From NCBI GenBank assembly GCA_947627745.1, contig CANQXH010000016.1, positions 1-34,567 of the forward strand: a stretch of DNA of 34,567 nt, given 5' to 3'. This DNA is from an uncultured Oscillospiraceae bacterium. GTDB taxonomy: Bacteria; Bacillota; Clostridia; Oscillospirales; Oscillospiraceae. The notes below the pieces were generated by a model. That model did no database searches and was not told where the DNA came from. It worked only from the letters and a program-made list of their open reading frames with translations. Shown here piece by piece: positions 8,177-16,615 of this stretch. How positions within the stretch are numbered: the stretch's first letter is position 1; each line of letters opens with the position of its first letter. Position numbers and translations under genes: made by a program.

Positions 8177-9238
8177 TCAAATGTGGCCTGTCACCGCTTC
8201 CAGCACCCGGCGGATCATAAAGTCCTCCACCTGGATGGGGTTGCCGGCGCAGGCCGGGTCCAGCAAGATTTTCTGGACCAGCTTTTCCGAGTCCAGCCAG
8301 ACCTGCCTGGGGTCGATGCCCAGCTGGGCCAAGGTGCCGGCCATGGCCAGCTCCCGCCGGAGCCGCACCAGGCCGTTTTGCAGGCTCCCGGCCCCGGGGC
8401 TCAGTCCCGCCAGCCGGGCCAGCTTGCCGTATTTCTCCCCGGCGGCATAGGCGTTGCAGCCGATCACCGTGGGCAGCAGGATCCCGCACAGGGCCCCGTA
8501 GGGCGCTCCGTAGGTCTGCTCCAAAGTCCTGGCCATGGCGCCGCAGAGCCCCAGCCCCGCCTGGGAGTGGGCCAGAGCCGCCATGGCTGCGCAGACCCCC
8601 ACGGCCTGGCGCATCCCCTGGAGCCCCGCGGCCGCCGCCGGCAGCTTGGCGAAGGTGGCGCTGAAGGCCTCCCCCGCCAGCAGATCGGTGAAGGGCCCGG
8701 CGTTCCGGGCCACATAGGCCTCCGCCCCGTGGCACAGCACGGCAAAGCCCCCCTCCGCCACCTTTCGCGCGGTCTGGGGCAGCAGCATTCCGGGATCCAG
8801 CACCGCCCAGCCGGGCCGGAGGCCCGATTCCCGGAGAAAGTGCATGGCGGTCCCGTGGGTCAGCGCCGCCTGGTCCGTGACCTCCGCCCCCAGGTCCGCC
8901 GTGGTGGGAATCGCCGCCAGGGGGGCGGCGGAGCCGGAAAACCAGGTCATGGCTTTCCCGCACTGGATCGCCTGGCCGTCTCCCATCACCAGGATCAGGT
9001 CCGGACGGTACCGGCGGATGGCCGCCGCCCCCTCCGCCGCCAGGTTCAGCGTGGGCTTGGTCAAACGGAACGCCTCCGTCTCCCGGGCCCCGCAGGCGGA
9101 AAGCACCTGCTGGGCCAGCCCACCCTGGGTCTCCTCCTCCCGGCACGCCAAAAACACTCGCTTGGCCCCCAGCTGTCCCAGCTCCGATGCGCCGCCGGCG
9201 CCGGTCACGATCCGGGTCCCGCAAAAAAACACCGCCAC
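8177..9238 (-). CDS. Iron-containing alcohol dehydrogenase homologue lacking most metal ligands
   Basis: About 353 residues from GTG 9238, chosen because the family's N-terminus begins near FFCGTRIVTGAG and AGAGG lies about 10 nt upstream. An ATG at 9286 has no ribosome binding site. The fold is recognisable: GDGQAIQCGKA in place of GGGS.iD..K, PTTADLGAEVT in place of PTTaGTGSEvT, and DPGMLLPQTA. The metal site is largely gone. In TGmDaltHa.EAY the Asp aligns with Ala (FAVLCHGAEAY, His kept). In vHgmAHpLG the ligand His aligns with Gly (CGAMARTLE). In the following PHG the His is Tyr (APYGA). So three of four ligands appear lost, and the cofactor loop is altered. It is probably not a normal dehydrogenase and may be a structural or binding protein paired with the EutN-like protein. 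Confidence 0.8.
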   Translation of the reverse strand: MAVFFCGTRIVTGAGGASELGQLGAKRVFLACREEETQGGLAQQVLSACGARETEAFRLTKPTLNLAAEGAAAIRRYRPDLILVMGDGQAIQCGKAMTWFSGSAAPLAAIPTTADLGAEVTDQAALTHGTAMHFLRESGLRPGWAVLDPGMLLPQTARKVAEGGFAVLCHGAEAYVARNAGPFTDLLAGEAFSATFAKLPAAAAGLQGMRQAVGVCAAMAALAHSQAGLGLCGAMARTLEQTYGAPYGALCGILLPTVIGCNAYAAGEKYGKLARLAGLSPGAGSLQNGLVRLRRELAMAGTLAQLGIDPRQVWLDSEKLVQKILLDPACAGNPIQVEDFMIRRVLEAVTGHI

Positions 9239-9324
9239 CGTCTCACCGCCTCTTTTCGCTAGTATGACCGGGGGGCGAAAATTCATGTATGGAAAATCTC
9301 ACCGTCCAAAATTTGAAATACGTC

Positions 9325-9353
9325 TTGGAAACGGGAAACAAATGTGCTATAAT
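9325..9353 (+). promoter_or_regulatory. Extended -10 promoter of ruvC-ruvA-ruvB
   Basis: TTGGAA (9325-9330), 17 bp, then TGC-TATAAT (TATAAT at 9348-9353), about 100 bp upstream of ruvC. The -10 is the outer end of a perfect palindrome (9348-9384). No Firmicute LexA box (GAAC-N4-GTTC) is evident. Confidence 0.75.
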
Positions 9354-9384
9354 AGGATCGCCGTAAGACGGCGATCCTATTATA
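9348..9384. repeat. Perfect 16-bp inverted repeat over the ruvC promoter start
   Basis: Arms 9348-9363 and 9369-9384 are perfect complements around a 5-nt loop. Both ends carry TATAAT, one on each strand. It covers the -10 and the predicted transcription start of the ruvC promoter. It could be an operator, a bidirectional promoter element with the divergent dehydrogenase gene, or a 5'-end hairpin. Confidence 0.85.
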
Positions 9385-9453
9385 TTTTGATTTCTAGTCC
9401 ATTTTCTCCCGCCCTCTGGGCGGAACCGAAAAATACGGCAAAGGGGGCCCTCC

Positions 9454-9951
9454 ATGCGGATACTGGGCATCGACCCGGGCTACGGGATCACAGGCTTTGC
9501 CCTGCTGGAGGCCCAGCGGGGCGCGTGCCAACTTCTCCACTGCGGCGCCATCACCACCCCGCCGGGGGCGGATTTTTCCGCCCGGCTGGAAATGATCTAT
9601 GAGGATATGCGCCAGCTGCTGACCATGGACAAGCCCCAGGTGGTGGCCATGGAGGAGCTGTTTTTCGGTCAGAACGTCACCACCGGCATTGGCGTGGCCC
9701 AGAGCCGGGGGGTGATCCTGCTGGCCATCCGCCAGGCCGGGCTGCAGGTCTACTCCTACAAGCCCGCCCAGGTCAAACAGGCGGTGGTGGGCTATGGCAA
9801 CGCCACCAAGCACCAGGTCCAGGACATGACCCGGCGGATCCTCCGTCTGGAGAAGCTGCCCAAGCCCGACGACGCCGCCGACGCCATTGCCATTGCCTTA
9901 TGTCACGCCCGGTCCAGCACCTCCCTGCTGGCCAGGGCCCAGGAAAGTTAG
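9454..9951 (+). CDS. ruvC: Crossover junction endodeoxyribonuclease RuvC
   Basis: A 165-residue Holliday-junction resolvase that cuts junctions held by RuvAB during recombinational repair. The acidic catalytic set is visible: Asp7 in LGIDPGYG, Glu in AMEELFF (about residue 67), and the paired Asp residues in KPDDAADAIA near residue 140. Length is normal. The ATG follows AAAGGGGG by 6 nt. ruvA starts 8 nt after the stop, so they are co-transcribed. Confidence 0.97.
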   Translation: MRILGIDPGYGITGFALLEAQRGACQLLHCGAITTPPGADFSARLEMIYEDMRQLLTMDKPQVVAMEELFFGQNVTTGIGVAQSRGVILLAIRQAGLQVYSYKPAQVKQAVVGYGNATKHQVQDMTRRILRLEKLPKPDDAADAIAIALCHARSSTSLLARAQES

Positions 9952-9959
9952 GAGGAACG

Positions 9960-10565
9960 ATGCTTTACTATGTCTCCGGGCCGGTGACGGTCCTGGAACC
10001 GGGCCTGGCCGTGGTGGACTGCGGCGGCGTGGGCTACGGCTGCCGGATCACCGCCTATACCGCCGCCCAGCTCAAGCTGAACCAGTCCGCCCGGCTGTAT
10101 ATCAGCGAGTCCATCCGGGAGGACGCCTATGATCTGTTCGGCTTCTCCACCCGGGAGGAGCAGCGCTGCTATGAGCTGCTCACCGGCGTCAATGGGGTGG
10201 GTCCCCGGGTCGCCATGGCCATTCTCTCCTCCGGCGGGCCGCAGAATTTCACCCTGGCCGTGATGACCGGCAACGAAAAGCTCCTCACCGCCGCCCCCGG
10301 CGTGGGGAAGAAGCTGGCCCAGCGGATCATTCTGGAGCTGAAGGACAAGCTGGGCGGCAGCGACGCCGGTCTGGACTTCTCCGGGCCCGCGCCCGCCGCG
10401 CCCGTCGCCGGGAACCATGCCGCCCTGGCGGCGGCGGCCCTCCAGGAGCTGGGATACACGGCGGCGGAGGCTCAGTCCGCCCTGCGGGGGGTGGATCCCC
10501 AGGCCAGCACCGAGGATATGGTGCGCTATGCCCTCCGGGCAATGGTCACCGTCAGCGGCCGCTGA
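9960..10565 (+). CDS. ruvA: Holliday junction branch migration protein RuvA
   Basis: A 201-residue DNA-binding subunit that clamps the four-way junction and loads RuvB. It has an N-terminal OB domain with the acidic pin region REDAYDLFGF, two helix-hairpin-helix motifs (GVNGVGPRVA and APGVGKKLAQRI, about residues 72-120), a Gly/Pro/Ala-rich linker, and a C-terminal RuvB-binding domain (LAAAALQELGY to the end). The start is the ATG at 9960 behind GGAGGAACG; an in-frame extension back to 9900 has no ribosome binding site. The usual neighbour ruvB is separated by almost 790 bp. Confidence 0.96.
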   Translation: MLYYVSGPVTVLEPGLAVVDCGGVGYGCRITAYTAAQLKLNQSARLYISESIREDAYDLFGFSTREEQRCYELLTGVNGVGPRVAMAILSSGGPQNFTLAVMTGNEKLLTAAPGVGKKLAQRIILELKDKLGGSDAGLDFSGPAPAAPVAGNHAALAAAALQELGYTAAEAQSALRGVDPQASTEDMVRYALRAMVTVSGR

Positions 10566-10606
10566 GAGCCACCGCTGCGGGGTGGGTGGGCAAAAATCCA
10601 CCTCTT

Positions 10607-11292
10607 TACCTTTTTATTTTGGTACTGCCCACGCTGTGGGTGCTCCCCTTGCCCCTTCCGGGTGCAGGTATCCGCCTACCTACCTTCTTATTTCAGTGCA
10701 TTTTTTGCCGGAAGTGCTCCTCCGACCCCTGCCGGGGGCCTTACTTTCTTGTTTCGGCAAGAAAGTAAGCAAAGAAACCGACCAAGGGGGCGCTTCGAGC
10801 AAAGGCGCCCCCCTTGGAATCCCCCGCCGCCTCGCCAGAGGCGCTGGGGGGAATTCGATGGCGGCCTTCGGCCCGTCTACCGTGAATTTGCATAACCGAT
10901 CATGCAGCGTTTCAAATTCTGCTAAGCGCTGATTGATAGATCTTACTAGCGGAGTTTCTTAATCGGTGCAGTGGGAATCTAGAAGTTTTTTGCTTCTATT
11001 TTAGTGCGATTCCCTTCTTTTGCCAGTGCGACAATCAACGCAACGTACTAAGTTAATACGTTGCACCTTAAATTTTGCATACCCACGTTATAGAGCCGTA
11101 AGTCCACATATGTTCTCCGCTTTTACGCAATATTGGGGAGCGGCGGGGGGATTCTTAAGGGGGGCGCGTTGGCTCCTAGCGCCCCCTTAAGCCTGTTCTT
11201 TGCCTACTTTCTTGCAGGGGCAAGAAAGTAGGTCCCCCGGAAGGGGTAGGGGGAGCATTTCCGACAAGGAATGCACGGAAATAAAAAGGTAA
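10607..11292. repeat. Foldback (MITE-like) noncoding element between ruvA and ruvB
   Basis: The ruvA-ruvB gap holds two long arms. 10681-10834 aligns, almost without gaps, with the reverse complement of about 11133-11292, an imperfect inverted repeat of roughly 155 bp. Each arm carries its own hairpins, ACTTTCTTG...CAAGAAAGT and AAGGGGGCGC...GCGCCCCCCTT. The left arm also has a partial direct duplication: 10607-10663 resembles 10680-10740. The core (10860-11120) is more AT-rich and has small perfect stems, for example 11040-11047 with 11057-11064. Open frames inside follow the repeat and lack ribosome binding sites. No transposase is present. This resembles a dispersed foldback repeat rather than a gene. 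Confidence 0.75.
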
Positions 11293-11353
11293 AACGGCGG
11301 TTTCTTGCCCCGTACGCATAAAATGATCGATTTTCTTCTTTTTAGGAGGCCCT

Positions 11354-12391
11354 ATGAGTCTGGAATTTTCTCAGGATCTGTCCACCCCTCTGGTTTCCCC
11401 CACCTTTGCGCCCCAGGACGCCGGGGAAGTGGGGCTGCGGCCCCGTCTGCTTCGGGACTACACCGGGCAGGAGAAGGCCAAGGAAAACCTGTCCGTCTAC
11501 ATCGAGGCCGCCCGCCGGCGGAACGAGCCTCTGGACCACACCCTGCTCTATGGGCCTCCCGGCCTGGGCAAGACCACCCTGGCGGGGATCATCGCCAACG
11601 AGATGGGGGTGGGCATCCGCATCACCTCCGGCCCGGCCATTGAAAAGCCCGGGGACCTGGTGGCCCTGCTGACCAATCTGAGTCCGGGGGACGTGCTGTT
11701 TATCGACGAGATCCACCGGCTCAACCGGGTGTCGGAGGAGATTTTGTACCCCGCCATGGAGGATTTCGCCATCGACATCATTGTGGGCAAGGGGCCCTCC
11801 GCCAACTCCCTCCACCTGGACCTGCCCAAATTCACCCTGGTGGGGGCCACCACCAGGGCCGGTCAGCTGACCGCTCCCCTCCGGGACCGGTTCGGGGTCA
11901 GTCTGCGGCTGGAGCTGTACACCCCGGATGAGCTGATGAAAATTGTCACCCGTTCCGCCGCCATTCTGGGCATGGACATCGATCCCCAGGGCGCCCGGGA
12001 GATCGCCTCCCGGAGCCGGGGCACCCCCCGGATCGCCAACCGGTTCCTACGGCGGGTCCGGGACTTTGCCCAGGTCAAGGGCAACGGCACCATCACCCGG
12101 GAGGCCGCGGATCTGGCGCTGAAGCAGATGGAGGTGGACCAGCTGGGCCTGGACGCCATCGACCGAAGGATGCTTACCGCCATCATCCAGAATTACGGCG
12201 GCGGGCCGGTGGGCCTGGAGACCCTGGCCGCCACCATTGGAGAGGAGGCGGTGACCCTGGAGGACATCTACGAGCCCTATTTGATGCAGCTGGGCTTCCT
12301 TACCCGTACCCCCCGGGGCCGCTGCGCCACCCCCGCCGCCTATGATCACCTCCACATTCCCTTCGAGGGCCAGACTCAATTTTCAATTTAA
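11354..12391 (+). CDS. ruvB: Holliday junction branch migration helicase RuvB
   Basis: A 345-residue AAA+ motor that drives branch migration with RuvA. Visible motifs: the family start [19 protein letters not shown], Walker A GPPGLGKT (about 67-74), Walker B LFIDEIHR (about 113-120), sensor-1 [18 protein letters not shown], sensor-2 [11 protein letters not shown], and the C-terminal winged helix ending TPRGR. The ATG follows AGGAGG by 5 nt. It is separated from ruvA by the foldback element, so it depends on read-through or on a promoter inside or after that element. Confidence 0.97.
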   Translation: MSLEFSQDLSTPLVSPTFAPQDAGEVGLRPRLLRDYTGQEKAKENLSVYIEAARRRNEPLDHTLLYGPPGLGKTTLAGIIANEMGVGIRITSGPAIEKPGDLVALLTNLSPGDVLFIDEIHRLNRVSEEILYPAMEDFAIDIIVGKGPSANSLHLDLPKFTLVGATTRAGQLTAPLRDRFGVSLRLELYTPDELMKIVTRSAAILGMDIDPQGAREIASRSRGTPRIANRFLRRVRDFAQVKGNGTITREAADLALKQMEVDQLGLDAIDRRMLTAIIQNYGGGPVGLETLAATIGEEAVTLEDIYEPYLMQLGFLTRTPRGRCATPAAYDHLHIPFEGQTQFSI

Positions 12392-12442
12392 CTGGAATTT
12401 TGCATAAATCCGGAAAATTTTAGAGTTTTATTTTATATTCTA

Positions 12443-12471
12443 TTGACAAATTTAAAAAACACGTTTATAAT
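12443..12471 (+). promoter_or_regulatory. Consensus promoter of the zinc-ribbon gene
   Basis: A perfect TTGACA (12443-12448), 17 bp and a perfect TATAAT (12466-12471), inside an AT-rich stretch after ruvB. It predicts strong, constitutive transcription with a leader of about 85 nt. Confidence 0.9.
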
Positions 12472-12565
12472 AAGGATTGTGGCGTAGACCGCCGCGAATC
12501 AAACCCTGCGTATCTCCTGTTTTTCCGGGTTCACGGGGCACAACATCCGAAGAGAGGTAAAATCA

Positions 12566-12847
12566 ATGTACGAAGACAAAACGTTAGTATGCAAAGAGTG
12601 CGGCAAGGAATTTGTTTTCACTGCCGGCGAGCAGGAATTCTACGCGGAACGCGGCTTCCAGAATGAGCCCCAGCGCTGCAAGGCCTGCCGTGACGCCCGC
12701 AAGAACAGCGCCCGTGGTCCCCGTGAGTTCTTCACCGCGACCTGCGCCCGCTGCGGCGGAGAAGCAAAAGTCCCCTTCCAGCCCCGTTCCGACCGGCCCG
12801 TTTACTGCAGCGAGTGCTTCGCGCAGATGCGTGCCCAGCAAGGCTGA
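12566..12847 (+). CDS. Small double zinc-ribbon protein (zf-trcl / CxxC-x17-CxxC type)
   Basis: A 93-residue protein with four CxxC knuckles: C9/C12, C38/C41, C60/C63 and C81/C84. The first pair with the VCKECGKEFVF opening fits the probable zinc-ribbon (zf-trcl) domain. The second pair is spaced by exactly 17 residues, as in the CxxC-x17-CxxC domain. No catalytic residues are evident; nucleic-acid or protein binding is inferred. It is a single-gene unit with a consensus promoter, ribosome site AGAGAGG and a strong terminator, which suggests an abundant protein. Confidence 0.85.
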   Translation: MYEDKTLVCKECGKEFVFTAGEQEFYAERGFQNEPQRCKACRDARKNSARGPREFFTATCARCGGEAKVPFQPRSDRPVYCSECFAQMRAQQG

Positions 12848-12858
12848 TTCATAAAATT

Positions 12859-12884
12859 CCGGCTCCCGCGAGGGAGCCGGTTTT
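12859..12884 (+). terminator. Rho-independent terminator of the zinc-ribbon gene
   Basis: Perfect 9-bp stem CCGGCTCCC / GGGAGCCGG with loop GCGA, followed by TTTT, 11 nt after the stop. Confidence 0.9.
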
Positions 12885-12918
12885 CCTACGCGAAGTTCCC
12901 AATGGTCCTCCGTATATG

Positions 12919-12952
12919 AAAAGGGCAGGCGTTCGTTCGCCTGCCCTTTTTG
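12919..12952 (-). terminator. Terminator of the second ABC operon
   Basis: Perfect 13-bp stem (12919-12931 / 12938-12950) with an A-run on one side and a T-run on the other, so it can work in both directions. It lies just after the ABC stop codon. Confidence 0.88.
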
Positions 12953-12965
12953 TGTGAGATCCCAT

Positions 12966-14864
12966 TTACTCCAGCTCGAACGCGCCGGTGTAGAGCTGGT
13001 AGTAGGTGCCCTTCTGGGCGATCAGCTCCTCGTGGGAGCCCCGCTCGATGATCCGTCCATGGTCCAGGACCATGATGCAGTCGGAATTCATGACCGTGGA
13101 CAGCCGGTGGGCGATGACGAAGGTGGTCCGGCCCTGCATCAAAGCGTCCATGCCCTTCTGGACCAGGGCCTCGGTCCGGGTATCGATGGAGGAGGTGGCC
13201 TCGTCCAGGATCATCACCGGCGGGTCCGCCACCGCCGCCCGGGCAATGGCGATCAGCTGCCGCTGGCCCTGGCTCAACCGGGCCGCGTTGCCGGTGAGCA
13301 TGGTATTATAGCCCTCCGGCAGGCGGGTGATGAAATCGTGGGCGTTGGCCAGCTTGGCCGCCCGGATGCAGTCCTCGTCGCTGGCCTGGAGGTTGCCGTA
13401 GCGGATGTTGTCCATCACCGTGCCGGTAAACAGATTGGTGTCCTGGAGCACGATGCCCAGGCTCCGGCGGAGGTCCGGCTTGCGAATCTTATTGATGTTG
13501 ATGCCGTCGTAGCGAATCTTGCCGTCGGCAATGTCGTAGAACCGGTTAATGAGGTTGGTGATGGTGGTCTTCCCCGCGCCGGTGGCCCCCACGAAGGCCA
13601 CCTTCTGGCCCGGGTTGGCATAGAGGGTCACGTCGTGGAGCACCGTCTTGTCCGGGACGTAGCCAAAGTCCACGTTGTACATGGTGATGTCGCCCCGGAG
13701 GGGAACGTAGGTCACGGTGCCGTCGGCCTGATGAGGATGCTTCCAGGCCCACTGGCCCGTCCGCTCCGGGCACACGGTGACGGTGCCGTCGGGATTGATG
13801 CGGGCGTTGACCAGGGTGACGTAGCCGTGGTCCTCCTCGCTTTGCTCATCCATCAGCTCAAACACCCGCTCCGCGCCGGCCAGGGCCATAACGATGGCGT
13901 TGATCTGGTTGCTCACCTGGCCGATGGGCATGTTGAAGGACCGGCTCAGCAGCAGGAAGCTGGCAAGGGCGGCGGGGGTCAACACGCTCTGGTTCGACGT
14001 CACGGCGATAATGCCGCCGGCGATGGCCAGGATGGCGTACTGGATGTAGCCCAGGTTGTTGTTGATGGGGCCCATCATATTGGAATAGGCCCCGGCCTTG
14101 AAGGCGTTGGAGCGAAGGTCGTCGTTGAGCTGATCGAACTCCTTTTTCGTCACATCCTCGTGGCAGAAGACCTTGACCACCTTCTGGCCGTTGATCATCT
14201 CCTCCACATAGCCGTTCACCGCGCCCAGGGACTTCTGCTGGTTCAGGAAGAACCGGGCGGACTTGCCGGCAATAAACCGCGTGACGTAGAAGATCCCGAT
14301 CACCGACAAAATGACCAGCAGCGTCAGCAGCGGCGATTTGAAGAGCATGGCCAGGAACACCACCACAATGGTGGTCACGGAGGAAATGCACTGGGGAATG
14401 GACTGGGAGATCATCTGCCGCAGGGTGTCAATATCGTTGGTGTAGCGGCTCATGATGTCGCCCACGGTGTGGGTGTCGAAATAGCGGATGGGCAGGGTCT
14501 GCATATGGGTGAACAGCTCATCCCGGATCTTCTTTTGGGTCCCCTGGCTCACCCGGATCATCAGGAAGTTAGACAGGAAGGACCCCACCATGCCCACCAG
14601 GTACACGCAGGCCATGACCACCAGGAACCGGATCAGCGGGCCATAGTCCGGGGCCGCCTGGCCCAGAAGGGGGGTGACGTAGTCGTCCACCAGATATTCC
14701 AGGGACTTGTTGCTGGCCACCTGGGCCAGGGTGGTCAGCAGGATGCACACGCATACCACGATGATGGTGCCGAGGTACGGCTTCATATACCGGAACAGCC
14801 GGGCAAGGGTCTGCATGGGGTTCTTGGCCATGCGGCCGTCGCCGCGGAATTTGACAGGGGGCAT
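12966..14864 (-). CDS. ABC exporter subunit, canonical ATPase half (MarR cassette 2)
   Basis: A 632-residue half-exporter. It has six hydrophobic segments to about residue 330, then an inserted stretch of about 40 residues (350-390, rich in W/H/P/T) before the ATPase domain. Walker A is GATGAGKT (426-433), the signature LSQGQ (530-534, not LSGGQ), Walker B MILDEATS with catalytic Glu555, and switch His586 in IAHRLST. It starts 1 nt after the upstream subunit's stop behind GGGAGGG. With the degenerate partner it should form an asymmetric heterodimer, built like the exporter at 2008-5570. The substrate is unknown. Confidence 0.9.
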   Translation of the reverse strand: MPPVKFRGDGRMAKNPMQTLARLFRYMKPYLGTIIVVCVCILLTTLAQVASNKSLEYLVDDYVTPLLGQAAPDYGPLIRFLVVMACVYLVGMVGSFLSNFLMIRVSQGTQKKIRDELFTHMQTLPIRYFDTHTVGDIMSRYTNDIDTLRQMISQSIPQCISSVTTIVVVFLAMLFKSPLLTLLVILSVIGIFYVTRFIAGKSARFFLNQQKSLGAVNGYVEEMINGQKVVKVFCHEDVTKKEFDQLNDDLRSNAFKAGAYSNMMGPINNNLGYIQYAILAIAGGIIAVTSNQSVLTPAALASFLLLSRSFNMPIGQVSNQINAIVMALAGAERVFELMDEQSEEDHGYVTLVNARINPDGTVTVCPERTGQWAWKHPHQADGTVTYVPLRGDITMYNVDFGYVPDKTVLHDVTLYANPGQKVAFVGATGAGKTTITNLINRFYDIADGKIRYDGININKIRKPDLRRSLGIVLQDTNLFTGTVMDNIRYGNLQASDEDCIRAAKLANAHDFITRLPEGYNTMLTGNAARLSQGQRQLIAIARAAVADPPVMILDEATSSIDTRTEALVQKGMDALMQGRTTFVIAHRLSTVMNSDCIMVLDHGRIIERGSHEELIAQKGTYYQLYTGAFELE

Positions 14865-14865
14865 C

Positions 14866-16611
14866 TCACTTCCCTCCCTTCGTCTGGGACTGGTAGACCT
14901 CCTGGTAAATGGGAGAAGTCTCCAGCAGCTCCTCGTGCTTGCCGGCGGCGGCGATCTTGCCGCCGTCCAGCACCAGGATCAGGTCCGCGTCCTCCACGGA
15001 GGCCACCCGCTGGGCAATGATCAGCTTGGTGGTGCCGGGGATCTCCTCCCGGAAGGCCTTGCGGATCATGGCGTCGGTGTGGGTGTCCACGGCGGAGGTG
15101 GAGTCGTCCAAAATCAGGATCTTGGGCTTTTTCAGCAGGGCCCGGGCGATGCACAGCCGCTGCTTCTGGCCGCCGGAGACGTTGGCGCCGCCCTGCTCGA
15201 TGTGGGTGTCGTATTTTTCGGGGAAGGTCTGGATAAACTCGTCGGCGCAGGCCAGGCGGCAGGCGTGGACCATTTCCTCGTCGGTGGCGTCGGGGTTGCC
15301 CCAGCGGAGGTTCTCTTTAATGGTGCCGGAAAACAGCTCGTTCTTTTGTAGCACCATAGCCACCTGCTCCCGGAGGGCGCGGATGTCGTAGTCCCGCACG
15401 TCCACGCCGCCCACCTTCACCGCGCCGCCGGTGGCGTCGTAGAGCCGGGGGATCAGCTGGACCAGGGTGGACTTGGCGGAGCCGGTGCCCCCCAGGATGC
15501 CCACGGTCTGGCCCGGGGCGATGTGCAGGTCGATGTCCTCCAGGGCGTTCCGGCCGGCGGTGGCGGAATAGCGGAAGGACACGTCCTCAAAGTCGATGGA
15601 CCCGTCCTTTACCTGGGTCACGGGGTTTTCCGGGTTCCGAAGCTCCGGCTCCTCTACCAGGATCTCATAGGTCCGGTGCAGCGGGGCCCGGCTCATGGTC
15701 AGAGTCACAAAGACCATGGAGAGCATCATCAGGCCGCTTAAAATCTGGGTGGTGTAGGTAAACATGGAGGTCAGGCCGCCGGTGGTCAGGCCCCCCAGGG
15801 CGTCGGAGTTGCCGGAGGCCACGATGTAAGTGGCGCCGAGATAAGAAATGGCAATCACGCAGGTGTAGACGCACAGCTGCATCAGGGGATTGGAGAAGGC
15901 CATGATCCCCTCGGCCTTGCAGAAGTCGTCGTAGATCTTCTGGGAGATGGTGGTGAACTTCTCCGTCTCCCGCTCCTCCCGGACGAAGGACTTGACCACC
16001 CGGATGCCGTGGAGATTCTCCTGAATGACGTTGTTCAGCTTGTCGTAGGTCTTGAACACCCGTTCAAAGATGCTGTGGACCAGGGTCACAAAGACGAACA
16101 TCCCCACCGCCAGCAGCGGCAGCACCACCACATACACCACGCACAGCCTGGGGCTGATCCGGTAGGCCATGATGCTGGCCAAAATCAGCATCATGGGGCA
16201 GCGGATGGCCATGCGGATGGACATCTGGAAGGTCATCTGCAAATTGGCCACGTCGGTGGTGAGCCGGGTGACGATACTGGAGGTGGAAAATTTGTCGATA
16301 TTGGCAAAGTCGAAGGTCTGCACCTTATAGTACATATCGTGGCGCAGGTTCCGGGCGAAGCCCGTGCCGGCGTAGGACGCCAAAATGGCGGACAGCCCGC
16401 CGAAGCACAGCGAACACACCGCGCACAGGGCCAGCAGCCCACCCTGCCGGACCACAAAGCCCACGTCCCCCACATCGATGCCCTTGTCGATGAGGTCCTT
16501 CATCAGCGTGGGGATCAGCACCTCCATGGCCACCTCCCCGATCATGCACACGGGGCTCATCAGGGCGGCCAGGGCGTATTCCCGGATGCACCGGGCCAGT
16601 CGTTTGATCAT
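14866..16611 (-). CDS. ABC exporter subunit, degenerate ATPase half (MarR cassette 2)
   Basis: A 581-residue half-exporter. The membrane domain runs to about residue 310. Walker A is GGTGSAKS (374-381), the signature VSGGQ (478-482), and Walker B LILDDSTS with Asp503 in place of the catalytic Glu. The switch position is Gln534 (IIAQRVAS). These are the same two substitutions as in the 3849-5570 protein, so this is the degenerate-site partner. The ATG at 16611 lies 4 nt after the marR stop, with AAGGAGG about 12 nt upstream. Confidence 0.9.
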   Translation of the reverse strand: MIKRLARCIREYALAALMSPVCMIGEVAMEVLIPTLMKDLIDKGIDVGDVGFVVRQGGLLALCAVCSLCFGGLSAILASYAGTGFARNLRHDMYYKVQTFDFANIDKFSTSSIVTRLTTDVANLQMTFQMSIRMAIRCPMMLILASIMAYRISPRLCVVYVVVLPLLAVGMFVFVTLVHSIFERVFKTYDKLNNVIQENLHGIRVVKSFVREERETEKFTTISQKIYDDFCKAEGIMAFSNPLMQLCVYTCVIAISYLGATYIVASGNSDALGGLTTGGLTSMFTYTTQILSGLMMLSMVFVTLTMSRAPLHRTYEILVEEPELRNPENPVTQVKDGSIDFEDVSFRYSATAGRNALEDIDLHIAPGQTVGILGGTGSAKSTLVQLIPRLYDATGGAVKVGGVDVRDYDIRALREQVAMVLQKNELFSGTIKENLRWGNPDATDEEMVHACRLACADEFIQTFPEKYDTHIEQGGANVSGGQKQRLCIARALLKKPKILILDDSTSAVDTHTDAMIRKAFREEIPGTTKLIIAQRVASVEDADLILVLDGGKIAAAGKHEELLETSPIYQEVYQSQTKGGK

Positions 16612-16615
16612 CGCG

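Noticed and set aside
9348..9384. Reading the palindrome as a terminator
   Set aside because: No gene on either strand ends next to it, and its left end is the -10 of a good promoter.
10586..10932. Open frames inside the ruvA/ruvB gap, including one of 171 residues
   Set aside because: They lie over the inverted-repeat arms, lack ribosome binding sites and have repeat-driven low-quality protein sequence. Such frames are likely annotated as hypothetical proteins wherever the element occurs.
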